Both the position numbers and the translations under genes were made by a program. From assembly GCA_964553125.1 (NCBI GenBank), contig CAZKJW010000070.1, forward strand, positions 1 through 12,243: 12,243 bases of DNA, given 5' to 3'. The DNA comes from Aphodomonas sp964553125. Its GTDB lineage: Bacteria > Bacillota > Clostridia > Christensenellales > Aristaeellaceae. The notes under the pieces are model-generated. The model ran no database searches, was not told where the DNA came from, and was given only the letters and a program-made list of their open reading frames with translations. Each line of letters opens with the position of its first letter. Position 1 is the first letter of the stretch. Shown in pieces: positions 1-6,179 of the stretch.

Positions 1-28
1 GGGTCTTCTTTCTGGAGAAAGAAGGCCC
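1..28. repeat. Near-perfect palindrome / hairpin at left edge
   Basis: Bases 1-13 pair with 16-28 around a two-base GG centre. The core arms CTTCTTTCT and AGAAAGAAG are perfect, the outer arms add G-C pairs, and there is one T-G wobble. No T-run follows on the + strand, so it is not a canonical rho-independent terminator in that direction. It could be the end of an upstream transcription unit, the boundary of the repeat array, or part of a dispersed palindromic element. The window starts exactly here, so its left context is unseen. Confidence 0.6.
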
Positions 29-35
29 CCTCGCG

Positions 36-152
36 CTCCCCCAAGAAAGCCGTTTCTTTCATTTTCTTTTATCTCTCACCGCAAACCCCATCCTGCTGCT
101 TTCTCCTTCGCGCATCTCAAAAGTCCCGCCCGCGCCTTTCACAACGCTCTTT
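36..152. repeat. Partial/short repeat unit (core fused to distal block)
   Basis: The core CCAAGAAAGCCGTTT at 41-55 runs straight into the CTTTCATTTTCTTTTATCTCTC block and then a CATCCTGCTGCTTTCTCCTTCGC-like block. The purine-rich GCGGAGAGGGGG segment that lies between them in the full units is missing. It ends in the CGCGCCTTTCACAACGCTC block that precedes each CATCCGAAAC anchor. It reads as an internally deleted unit, or as a short class of the repeat. Confidence 0.6.
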
Positions 153-471
153 CATCCGAAACCGCACTTCTTCCCACATAGCTGCTTAAATCGCAACACC
201 TCCGCTTTTCCTCTCGCCCCAAGCAATCCGTTTTTTTGCGGAGAGGGGGAAGGGTGTGCGGCGCGTGGGAGCGGACGAGGATGGCATCGTCCCAGCTTGT
301 TTTTCTTTCGTAATATTCTGCCGAAGCAGGGAATGCTTTTTTTCTCGCGCCCCAAGTAATCCGTTTTTTTATCCCACTTCTCTTTTTCCTGAATCCCTTC
401 TGTCGCTTTATCCTGCGTCCTTCGCACCTCGCAAAAGCCACCGCTCACACTGCGCCTTTCCAACTCTCTTA
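153..471. repeat. Repeat unit 1, sub-type A (with inserted second core)
   Basis: This unit begins with CATCCGAAACCGCACTTC. It carries the A-type signature AATCGCAACACC followed by CTCTCGCCCCAAGCAATCC and a seven-T run, then GCGGAGAGGGGGAAGGG. It is longer than the others (319 bp) because a second, shortened core (CCAAGTAATCCGTTT, 352-366) lies inside it. That second core again joins directly to the distal block without the purine run. The segment around 275-335 has no obvious match in the other units. Confidence 0.65.
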
Positions 472-740
472 CATCCGAAACAGCACTTCTTCCCGCATAG
501 CCACTTAAGCCGCGGCGCATTCTGCTTTTCGCGCCCCCAAGAAAGCCGTTTTTGCGGAGAGGGGGAAGGGCGTGCAGCGCGTGAGAGCAGCGGGAGATGC
601 ATTCTTCGCGCATTCCCGGAAACCGTTTTTCATTTCCTCTTGTCTCTCAACTAAAAAAACATCCTGCCGCTTTCTCCTTTGCGCCTCGTAAAAGCAATTG
701 CGCACACCCGCTCACGCTGCGCCTTTTCCCATCTCTCTTT
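472..740. repeat. Repeat unit 2, sub-type B
   Basis: It starts with CATCCGAAACAGCACTTC and carries the B-type signature GCGCATTCTGCTTTT. The core reads CCCCCAAGAAAGCCG and is followed by GCGGAGAGGGGGAAGGG. The block GGGAGATGCATTCTTCGCGC follows at about 592, then CATCCTGCCGCTTTCTCC. The length is 269 bp. It is closer to unit 4 than to its direct neighbours in the anchor-to-core segment. Confidence 0.7.
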
Positions 741-1013
741 CATCCGAAACCGCACTTCTTCCCGCATATCCGCTTGAATCGCAACACTTCCGCTTTTCCT
801 CTCGCCCCAAGCAATCCGTTTTTTTGCGGAGAGGGGGAAGGGTATGCTGCGTGTAGGGGGCGGGCGGGAAATGCGTTCTTCGTGCAGCCCCGGAAGCCAT
901 TTTTTCATTTTCTCTTGTTTCTCGCCTAAAAAACATCCTGCCGCTTTCGCCTTCGCGCCTCGCAAAAGCACCCGCACACACCCGCTCACGCCGCGCCTTT
1001 CACAACGCTCTTT
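741..1013. repeat. Repeat unit 3, sub-type A
   Basis: It starts with CATCCGAAACCGCACTTC. It has the A-type signature AATCGCAACACTTCCGC and the A-type core CTCTCGCCCCAAGCAATCC with a seven-T run and GCGGAGAGGGGGAAGGG. It matches unit 1 almost base for base over this segment. The length is 273 bp. The later blocks (CATCCTGCCGCTTTCGCC, CGCCTCGCAAAAGCA) are shared with all units. Confidence 0.7.
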
Positions 1014-1270
1014 CATCCGAAACCGCACTTCTTCCCGCATAGCCGCTTTAGCTGCGCGCATTCTGCTTTTTCTCGCACCCCCAAGAAAGCCGTTTTTTGC
1101 GGAGACGGGGCAGGGGGTGCGGCGTGTGGGAGCAGCGGGAGATGCATTCTTCGCGCAGCCGCGGAAGCCGTTTTTCATTTCCTCTTGTCTCTCAGCTAAA
1201 AAAACATCCTGCCACTCCCACCTTCTTACCTCTCAAAATCCTCCCCCGCCCACGCCGCGCTTTCCACCCC
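1014..1270. repeat. Repeat unit 4, sub-type B, with decaying right end
   Basis: It starts with CATCCGAAACCGCACTTC and has the B-type signature GCGCATTCTGCTTTT and core CCCCCAAGAAAGCCG. The block GGGAGATGCATTCTTCGCGC (from about 1137) matches unit 2. After CATCCTGCCACTCCCACC near 1206 the similarity weakens, and it ends at a CCGCGCTTTCCA-like block near 1265. This marks the right edge of the array. Confidence 0.65.
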
Positions 1271-1478
1271 CATCCTCGCTTTCACGCTCCGCCCCCTCGC
1301 GCTTTTCCCTGCGCGCTGCACGCAAGCCCTCCCCGCGCGCCAGCGCGCTCGAAGCAGATGCAAAACCGGCGGGGCGCGGTGTGTCGAATTAGTTTATGAA
1401 AAAACTGGCAAATGCGAACCGTTTTGCAATCGGCGCGCGGCAGGAATGCAGAATATCGCGGCGAATGTGAAATAAACA
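1271..1478. other. Gene-free transition: GC-rich stretch, then AT-richer leader
   Basis: About 1271-1385 is very GC-rich and cytosine-rich and includes GCGCGC-CA-GCGCGC (1335-1348), a dyad with a two-base centre. From about 1386 the composition shifts to AT-richer DNA. The only short frame with an ATG (1396, 24 codons) has no ribosome site and resembles nothing I recognise. I see no RNA gene here. Confidence 0.5.
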
Positions 1479-1491
1479 GCAGTTCTACTGC
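1479..1491. promoter_or_regulatory. Perfect dyad GCAGT-TCT-ACTGC, candidate operator
   Basis: The five-base arms are exact inverse complements around TCT. The dyad ends four bases before the TTGACA box at 1496, which is a usual place for an activator or repressor site. A LysR-type regulator gene lies just downstream of the gene this promoter would serve, and such regulators bind interrupted dyads. The match to the general T-N11-A LysR pattern is not exact, so the link to that regulator is inference. Confidence 0.45.
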
Positions 1492-1495
1492 AATT

Positions 1496-1528
1496 TTGAC
1501 AAAAAATCATATTAACCAAAGGTATATG
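1496..1528 (+). promoter_or_regulatory. Candidate sigma-70-type promoter for the flavin reductase gene
   Basis: TTGACA at 1496-1501 is a consensus -35 box. The best -10-like element is GTATAT (1522-1527) or TATATG, at a spacing of 20-21 bases rather than the optimal 17. That fits a promoter that needs an activator. Transcription from here would give a leader of roughly 105 bases before the ATG at 1641. The -10 assignment is uncertain. Confidence 0.4.
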
Positions 1529-1536
1529 CGGAATAA

Positions 1537-1558
1537 AATCGAATCAGTGAAAACGATT
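1537..1558. promoter_or_regulatory. Inverted repeat AATCG-N12-CGATT near the expected transcription start
   Basis: The five-base arms at 1537-1541 and 1554-1558 are exact inverse complements. The position is just downstream of the candidate -10 box, where a bound protein would interfere with initiation. Short dyads occur by chance, so this is weak evidence for an operator. Confidence 0.25.
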
Positions 1559-1575
1559 GAACCAATTCCACAGTC

Positions 1576-1617
1576 ATGATAAAATTCTCACAGGCAATCA
1601 TTGGATGCCGATATCAT
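1576..1617 (+). promoter_or_regulatory. Nested inverted repeats in the 5' leader
   Basis: ATGATA (1576-1581) pairs with TATCAT (1612-1617). Inside it GGCA (1593-1596) can pair with TGCC (1606-1609), or alternatively CAAT-C-ATTG (1595-1603) forms a small palindrome. The structure ends about ten bases before the ribosome site, so it could affect translation or serve as a DNA site. It does not match a riboswitch class I know. Confidence 0.25.
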
Positions 1618-1626
1618 TTCTACTAT

Positions 1627-1634
1627 GGAAGGGG
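1627..1634 (+). promoter_or_regulatory. Ribosome-binding site fixing the start at 1641
   Basis: GGAAGGGG lies six bases before the ATG at 1641. The frame extends upstream to a TTG at 1557, but that would place 28 non-signal residues before the export signal and has no comparable ribosome site, so 1641 is preferred. Confidence 0.75.
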
Positions 1635-1640
1635 ATCGTC

Positions 1641-3623
1641 ATGGCAAAAAACATTTCCCGTAAAGACTTCCTGAAAACTGCCGCTATGAGCGCTGCGGGC
1701 ATCAGCCTGCTCGGCGCGAAAGCGCTCGACGCCAAGGCCGAAGAAACCGCCGAATACAAAAATTCGAGCAGCTGGGTCGTCGCGAGCCAGAACGTCAAGT
1801 GGGACGAGGAGCACGACATCGTGATCTGCGGCTACGGCATGGCCGGCACTGCTGCGTACATCGAAGCCTACGAAATCGACCACAACGTTGACGTCGCCAT
1901 CTACGACAACTCCGACGAAGCCAACGCCGGCGGCCAGGCGATCGCCTCCGGCCAGTGCGTCATCTTCGTTGACCCCAACGACCTGGAAACCTGGCGCACC
2001 TACATGCGCGCGATGAACGAGCCGCATGTCATCCCCGAAGAAGACTTCAACTGGCTCACGAACGAATTCGCCACCGACCTTGAGTGGATCCAGGCTGCTC
2101 TGGAGCCCGTCGATTACGAAGTCGGTTACTCCGGCGGCGGCGCGCTGCGCTGGGGCACCCTGCTCGTCGAATTCCCGGACCTGCCCGGTGCTGACTTCAT
2201 CGGCGCTACCGGCCACTTCCGCGACAAGAACGGCGGCAAGGCGTTTGAAAACGGCGGCTGCTGGAACGGCTTTGACAAGGCTGCCCGCTATCGCGGCGCC
2301 AACCCGCGCTATCAGCATCGCGTCTGCTGCCTCGTGCAGGATGCCGTGACCAAGAAGGTCGAAGGCGTCGGCGTCGAAAAGGCGGACGGCACCATCTTCT
2401 ACTCCAAGGCGCGCAAGGGCGTCCTGCTCTGCACCGGCGGCTACGAAGGCAACCAGGAAATGTATCGTCACTTCAACGGCGGCGACCGCATCATCAACGG
2501 CGGCTCCCCGTACGTCAAGGGCGATGGCGTCAAGATGGAAATGGCCATTGGCGCGCAGATGTGGCACATGGACGGCCAGACCATGTCCTGCGGCTACTTC
2601 CACGGCATCAAGGTTCCGGATTACGAGACCGCGTTCATCCGCCAGTTCTATATGGCGCACGGCGCCTGGATGGAAGTTGCCAAGGACGGCACCCGCTACT
2701 ACGACGAAGCGCGCTCCTATCAGCGCCAGCACATGAAGTACTACGAGCACGGCAAGTACGTTGACGTGCCGATCGCCCGCATGCAGCCTGTCCACATGAT
2801 CATGGACGACAACTGCTTCAAGGCGCAGCCGCTGGTCAACGCTTGGATCGGCTGGCCGGTGACCTGCCGCGAGCCGTACTCCTGGTCCGCCGACAACTCC
2901 GTCGAGCTGGAAAAGGGCTGGATCATCAAGGCCGACACCATCGAAGAACTCGCCGAGAAGATCGGCAAGGATCCTGCGACGCTCAAGGCCGAGGTTGAAA
3001 AGTTCAACGCGATGGTTGACGCCGGTGAAGACACCGATTTCGGCCGCGACATCACCACCATGGCGAAGATCGAGCAGGGCCCGTTCTATGCCATCGAAGA
3101 ACTCCCGGCGATGCCCGCCTGCTCCGGCGGCGCGAAGCGCAACATCAAGGGTCAGGTTCTCAACTGGGACGATCAGCCCATCGAGGGTCTCTACTCCGCC
3201 GGCGAACTCGGCTCCCTCGTTTGCAACCTCTACCAGAACGGCACCTACCTCCACGAGGCGATTGCCTCCGGCCGTGCTGCGGTTGACACCATGCTCGGCG
3301 GCCGCGCCGACCTCAAGCCCACCACCGGCGGCGGCGCGAGCGCTCCCTGGGCCGAGGCTGAAGACGGCGACTACTCCGTGATGTGCCAGGGCCTCCACGA
3401 TCCGTTCGAGGTCATCTACACCATCAAGGATAAGAAGCTCGTGGCGATCACCGTGGGCGAAGGCCGTTCCAACATGTACATGAGCGATGAACAGTTTGAA
3501 ACCTTCACCAACATGATCATCGAAGCGCAGAGCATGAGCGTTGACGCCGTTTCCGGCGCGACGGTTGACTGCCAGGCGATCGCCGGCGGCATCATGGATG
3601 CGTTCTCCCACAAGACCTCCTGA
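1641..3623 (+). CDS. Exported FAD-dependent reductase, fumarate reductase/flavocytochrome c superfamily, with C-terminal FMN-binding domain
   Basis: This 660-residue protein should reduce an organic acceptor outside the membrane. Residues 5-33 form a Tat-like signal: S-R-K-D-F-L-K, then a hydrophobic stretch and an A-K-A cleavage-type end; the usual second arginine is lysine. An FAD-binding dinucleotide fold follows, with G-Y-G-M-A-G at 64-69. D-G-T-R-Y-Y-D-E (349-356) and G-L-Y-S-A-G-E-L-G-S (516-525) are superfamily landmarks. The loop that in fumarate reductases carries N-R-L-G-G-N reads N-L-Y-Q-N-G-T-Y, so the substrate-binding arginine is absent and fumarate is an unlikely substrate. Residues about 572-656 resemble an FMN-binding domain, with D-A-V-S-G-A-T (635-641), whose threonine is the usual ApbE flavinylation site. 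FMN domains of this type are more often N-terminal. No haem motif is seen. Codon use is strongly biased, suggesting high expression. Substrate unknown. Confidence 0.88.
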   Translation: MAKNISRKDFLKTAAMSAAGISLLGAKALDAKAEETAEYKNSSSWVVASQNVKWDEEHDIVICGYGMAGTAAYIEAYEIDHNVDVAIYDNSDEANAGGQAIASGQCVIFVDPNDLETWRTYMRAMNEPHVIPEEDFNWLTNEFATDLEWIQAALEPVDYEVGYSGGGALRWGTLLVEFPDLPGADFIGATGHFRDKNGGKAFENGGCWNGFDKAARYRGANPRYQHRVCCLVQDAVTKKVEGVGVEKADGTIFYSKARKGVLLCTGGYEGNQEMYRHFNGGDRIINGGSPYVKGDGVKMEMAIGAQMWHMDGQTMSCGYFHGIKVPDYETAFIRQFYMAHGAWMEVAKDGTRYYDEARSYQRQHMKYYEHGKYVDVPIARMQPVHMIMDDNCFKAQPLVNAWIGWPVTCREPYSWSADNSVELEKGWIIKADTIEELAEKIGKDPATLKAEVEKFNAMVDAGEDTDFGRDITTMAKIEQGPFYAIEELPAMPACSGGAKRNIKGQVLNWDDQPIEGLYSAGELGSLVCNLYQNGTYLHEAIASGRAAVDTMLGGRADLKPTTGGGASAPWAEAEDGDYSVMCQGLHDPFEVIYTIKDKKLVAITVGEGRSNMYMSDEQFETFTNMIIEAQSMSVDAVSGATVDCQAIAGGIMDAFSHKTS

Positions 3624-3650
3624 TCCCGGTTTAATCAAAAACTGACGGCG

Positions 3651-3672
3651 AGCAGGGTGCAAAATCCCTGCT
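3651..3672 (+). other. Hairpin AGCAGGG/CCCTGCT downstream of the reductase gene
   Basis: Seven-base perfect arms enclose an eight-base loop, starting 27 bases after the stop codon. No T-run follows, so it is not itself a classic terminator. It may protect the 3' end of the transcript or act together with the stronger hairpin at 3701. Confidence 0.45.
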
Positions 3673-3700
3673 GACCTGAAAGCGCAAAAAAACGGTATGG

Positions 3701-3732
3701 TCCGCCGTCTCTTTCATGAGGCGGCGGATTTT
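3701..3732 (+). terminator. Intrinsic terminator after the reductase gene
   Basis: TCCGCCGTCTC (3701-3711) pairs with GAGGCGGCGGA (3718-3728) over 11 base pairs, one of them G-T, around the six-base loop TTTCAT. It is followed at once by TTTT. An A-run (3686-3692) on the other side could give weaker termination from the opposite strand. This should separate reductase transcription from the regulator gene. Confidence 0.75.
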
Positions 3733-3764
3733 GCCTGTAAAGGCCGCAAATGGGTCATTTTTTT

Positions 3765-3779
3765 CGGCGCATTGCGCCG
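3765..3779. other. Short perfect hairpin CGGCGC-ATT-GCGCCG upstream of the LysR-type gene
   Basis: It has six-base perfect arms and a three-base loop, 43 bases before the regulator start. No T-run follows on the + strand. It could be an autoregulatory site or a leader hairpin, or chance in GC-rich DNA. I could not assign a clear promoter in 3733-3822. Confidence 0.3.
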
Positions 3780-3822
3780 TCGGGCGCGCAAACGCAGCGA
3801 CAGAGACAATCCGGAGGCAGCT

Positions 3823-4707
3823 ATGGATATCAAGCAGATCCAGTATTTTGTCGAGGTATGCAATACGGGCAGCTTCAACGCGGCCGCAAAGCGGCTGTTC
3901 TTTTCCGTGCCGGGGCTGGTCAAATCCATGGACAAGCTGGAGGCGGAGCTTGGCGTGACGCTGTTTGTCCGGATGCGTTCGGGCGTGACGCTCACCCCCG
4001 CCGGGCAGATGCTCGCCCGCTATGCCAACGATTATCTCCGCCGGCACGAGATGATCGTCAGCAACGTGCGGAAGGCTGCCGAGCAGCGCGAGATGTGCGT
4101 GGAGGTCTGCATGACGTGGGGGCTGCTGAGCTTTTTCCCGCGCGATTTTCTCTCGCGCTTCGTGCTCGATAACCCGGACGTCTCCCTGATTACGCATTAC
4201 TACGCGCTCAAAGAGCTGCACAGCGCGCTTCAGGATTATCACGAAACGATCGGCCTGTATTTCGGCGAAATCGCCGACCCCGACTTGCAGGTGCTCTTTC
4301 ATCGGGAATCGCCGCTGCACGCGCTGATGTCGGCGAAGCACCCGCTGAGCAAAAAAACGTCGCTCGCCATGAGCGACCTGAAAAAAGCCAAGGTGATTCT
4401 CGTCAACAGCGACCCGGACGTGATGCGCCTTTTGCAGCAGCAGCTTGAAAGCGTCGGCTGCGCCCCGCGCATCATGCTCGACGGCTCCGAGTGGGATCAG
4501 GCGATGGAGCTGATCGCTCATGCGGACTATATCTCCTTCTGCCTGCCGCCGCGCAATCTGGACGCAAAGCGCTTCCAGACGCGCGCCGTGGACGATTTGC
4601 AGCTGACGGTGAACTTCAACATGGTCGTCATGCAGGATGCAGTGAAAACCGACGCCGAGCGCCGCTTTGTCGATTACGTCGTGAAGCTGATGAACTGTCG
4701 CCGCTGA
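3823..4707 (+). CDS. LysR-family transcriptional regulator
   Basis: This 294-residue protein has the usual LysR-family length. Residues about 3-61 form the winged helix-turn-helix: I-Q-Y-F-V-E-V, G-S-F-N-A-A-A-K-R-L, a recognition helix, then K-L-E-A-E-L-G-V-T-L-F and L-T-P-A-G. The rest (about 90-290) fits the two-lobed effector-binding domain. The start at 3823 is chosen because GGAGG lies a few bases upstream and MDIKQIQYF is a typical family beginning; the frame extends upstream to 3697 but through the terminator. It is on the same strand as the reductase and separated from it by a terminator, whereas many LysR genes diverge from their targets. It probably senses a substrate linked to the reductase, but the target and effector are inferred. 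It ends 13 bases before the next gene with no terminator between. Confidence 0.92.
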   Translation: MDIKQIQYFVEVCNTGSFNAAAKRLFFSVPGLVKSMDKLEAELGVTLFVRMRSGVTLTPAGQMLARYANDYLRRHEMIVSNVRKAAEQREMCVEVCMTWGLLSFFPRDFLSRFVLDNPDVSLITHYYALKELHSALQDYHETIGLYFGEIADPDLQVLFHRESPLHALMSAKHPLSKKTSLAMSDLKKAKVILVNSDPDVMRLLQQQLESVGCAPRIMLDGSEWDQAMELIAHADYISFCLPPRNLDAKRFQTRAVDDLQLTVNFNMVVMQDAVKTDAERRFVDYVVKLMNCRR

Positions 4708-4720
4708 AAAGGATATCGCA

Positions 4721-6157
4721 ATGGAATTTCGCCCGTTTTATCGCCGGTTTGCGGCGGAAGCCGCAGTGCGCGCCGCATGTACAGGCGGCGTGTTTGTTTT
4801 GCCCGTGTGGCTCGTTCTTGCCCTCGTCCGGCGCGTCTCCGGCTTCGGCTGCGCGCCGCTTTCGCTGCTTGCGGCGCTGGCATGGGCGGCGCTGTCTGCC
4901 GCGCTGTTTTTTCTGCGCTATCGCCCGACGAAGCGGCAGGTCGCGCGCCGGCTGGACGCGCTGTGCGGAATGGATCGCGCTGCAACGGCGGTGGAGTTCG
5001 CCGGGAGCGAGAGCGTATTGTGCAGGATGCAGCGCGAGGATACGGCGCGCCGCCTTGCGGCCGTCGATGCAAAGGCGCTGCGCATCCGGCTGCCGTTTCC
5101 CGCAATGGCCGCGTGTGCTGTGCTGCTTGCGCTGATTCTCGCCGTGCCGCACATTCCGCAAAGCGCCGCCGAGCGGGCGCAAGCGTATGCGCTGCGTGCG
5201 TTTCCTGCGCTTGCGCCGCAGGAGAGCGAGGAATCGGCGGCGCTGCGCGCGATGATCGGCTCGCTGCGCAGCGAAATCGAAGGCGCGGGGCTTGAGGAGG
5301 CGGACAGGGACCGGCTGCTTGCCCGGCTGGACGAGCTGCTTGAGCGGCTGGACGCCGGCCGCGCCGATATTTCCGCCCTGCAGGAAATTCAAACGGCGAT
5401 GGATGGAATGCAGCAGACCCTGCAGGAGCTGACGCCGCGCGACACCTACATGGCGGCGATGATCGAGTTTGAAAGCCTGCGCCTGCTGGGCGAAGCGATT
5501 TTCGACGAGAACATGGACGTGGTAGAGATGATTCTGGACAGCATGGGCCGGCAGCTGAACGAGAAGCAGGGCGCGGAGCAGATCGCCGCGCTGATGGAGC
5601 TCGCCTATGACGTCAACGCATCGCTGGCAAAGCCCCTGCGGGACAACGGGCAGGAGCAGCTCCGGCAGGGCATGATGATGTTTTCCAACGCGCTGGAGGC
5701 CGCCGCAGAGATGGCGTACAGCGGCCGCGACAACGCCCGGATGATCGCCACGGCGCTGGACGCCGCCGAAACCTACATCCGCGAGTATCTCGGCGCGCCT
5801 TTGGCGGAGGATCGCTACGATCCCTACGCGGACAGGGTCTATGAGCCGGGCGCGCAGAGCGCGTCTGCCGCCGCGGGGCTTTCCGAAGCGGCGGAAAAAC
5901 CGCTTTCGCGCAGCGAAACGGAATATGTCTACAACCCGCCCGAAGCGCTTCGTGCCGGCGGCTACACGCCCGGCGCGCTCGACGAAAACGGCGCCGAGCA
6001 GCGCATTGCAGCCGAGCGGCGCGAAAGGCCGACCGGGGCCGTCCCCTACGGCGAGGTGTACAGCGATTATTACGCGGCGTATCTCAGGCAGCTTGCGGAC
6101 GAGGCGTTCCCGCAGGAGCTGCTTGACGCGGCGCAGGCCTATATCAACGGACTATAA
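4721..6157 (+). CDS. Membrane protein with coiled-coil region, first gene of a MoxR/VWA operon (DUF4175-like)
   Basis: It has 478 residues. Hydrophobic segments at about 18-36, 44-65 and 126-143 suggest three membrane helices. Between helices 2 and 3 the pattern A-R-R-L-D-A-L-x-G-M-D-R-A-A-T-A followed by Q-R-E-D-T-A-R resembles DUF4175-type proteins found beside MoxR and VWA genes. Residues about 165-235 are rich in E, L and R and look like a coiled coil. The tail has V-P-Y-G-E-V-Y-S-D-Y-Y and ends in Q-A-Y-I-N-G-L, a pattern I associate with the first protein of such operons. AAAGGA seven bases before the ATG supports the start. It is likely a scaffold or partner for the ATPase and VWA proteins in the envelope; no catalytic motif is seen. 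The family label is from memory and less sure than the topology. Confidence 0.75.
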   Translation: MEFRPFYRRFAAEAAVRAACTGGVFVLPVWLVLALVRRVSGFGCAPLSLLAALAWAALSAALFFLRYRPTKRQVARRLDALCGMDRAATAVEFAGSESVLCRMQREDTARRLAAVDAKALRIRLPFPAMAACAVLLALILAVPHIPQSAAERAQAYALRAFPALAPQESEESAALRAMIGSLRSEIEGAGLEEADRDRLLARLDELLERLDAGRADISALQEIQTAMDGMQQTLQELTPRDTYMAAMIEFESLRLLGEAIFDENMDVVEMILDSMGRQLNEKQGAEQIAALMELAYDVNASLAKPLRDNGQEQLRQGMMMFSNALEAAAEMAYSGRDNARMIATALDAAETYIREYLGAPLAEDRYDPYADRVYEPGAQSASAAAGLSEAAEKPLSRSETEYVYNPPEALRAGGYTPGALDENGAEQRIAAERRERPTGAVPYGEVYSDYYAAYLRQLADEAFPQELLDAAQAYINGL

Positions 6158-6164
6158 TCGAGAT

Positions 6165-6169
6165 GGGAG
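6165..6169 (+). promoter_or_regulatory. Ribosome-binding site for the MoxR gene
   Basis: GGGAG lies ten bases before the ATG at 6180. A GTG at 6171 in the same frame is too close to this site. The open frame extends far upstream, but only as a shadow of the preceding gene, so 6180 is preferred. Confidence 0.5.
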
Positions 6170-6179
6170 TGTGCGAAGG

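Larger units (their letters stand above)
1..1270. repeat. Gene-free array of degenerate direct repeats, ~270-320 bp period
   Basis: The same blocks return in the same order along this stretch. The anchor CATCCGAAAC (one copy reads CATCCGAAACA, another CATCCGAAACC) starts at 153, 472, 741 and 1014, giving spacings of 319, 269 and 273. A second core, CCAAG-x-AA/AT-x-CCGTTT, occurs at 41, 219, 352, 537, 807 and 1081. Other shared blocks are a GCGGAGAGGGGGAAGGG-like purine run, a GGGAGATGCATTCTTCG-like block, and an AAAACATCCTGCC-like block. The + strand is strongly pyrimidine-biased outside the purine runs. Open frames exist on both strands, but they only translate the repeat, giving the same peptides over and over, and have no ribosome sites, so I call no gene here. 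It may be a member of a dispersed intergenic repeat family; this cannot be tested within one window. Confidence 0.85.

Noticed and set aside
1..1270. CRISPR array
   Set aside because: Repeat units are about 270-320 bp, degenerate, and not separated by unique spacers of constant size; no cas gene is present.
1335..1348. GCGCGC-CA-GCGCGC dyad as a terminator
   Set aside because: The loop is only two bases and no T-run follows; GC dyads of this kind are common by chance in this composition.
139..1399. Several open frames on both strands (up to about 180 codons) in the repeat array
   Set aside because: They translate the repeats into recurring peptides such as P-L-R-K-K and S-A-V-S-D-E-R, lack ribosome sites, overlap each other on both strands and match no family I know.
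1396..1470. Small 24-codon ORF starting MKKLAN
   Set aside because: No ribosome site upstream, no recognisable peptide, and it lies in a leader region.
1623..3662. Long minus-strand open frame (679 codons) covering the whole reductase gene
   Set aside because: It is the complement of a GC-rich, strongly codon-biased gene; its translation is rich in A, V, G, R, H and D with no recognisable domain, and the + strand gene has clear motifs and a ribosome site.
3697..3822. N-terminal extension of the LysR-type gene
   Set aside because: It would begin before the terminator hairpin, and the family's N-terminal helix starts at the ATG at 3823, which has its own GGAGG site.
5841..6179. N-terminal extension of the MoxR gene
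   Set aside because: The open frame upstream of 6180 overlaps the end of the preceding gene and is rich in R, P and S with no MoxR similarity; a ribosome site supports 6180.
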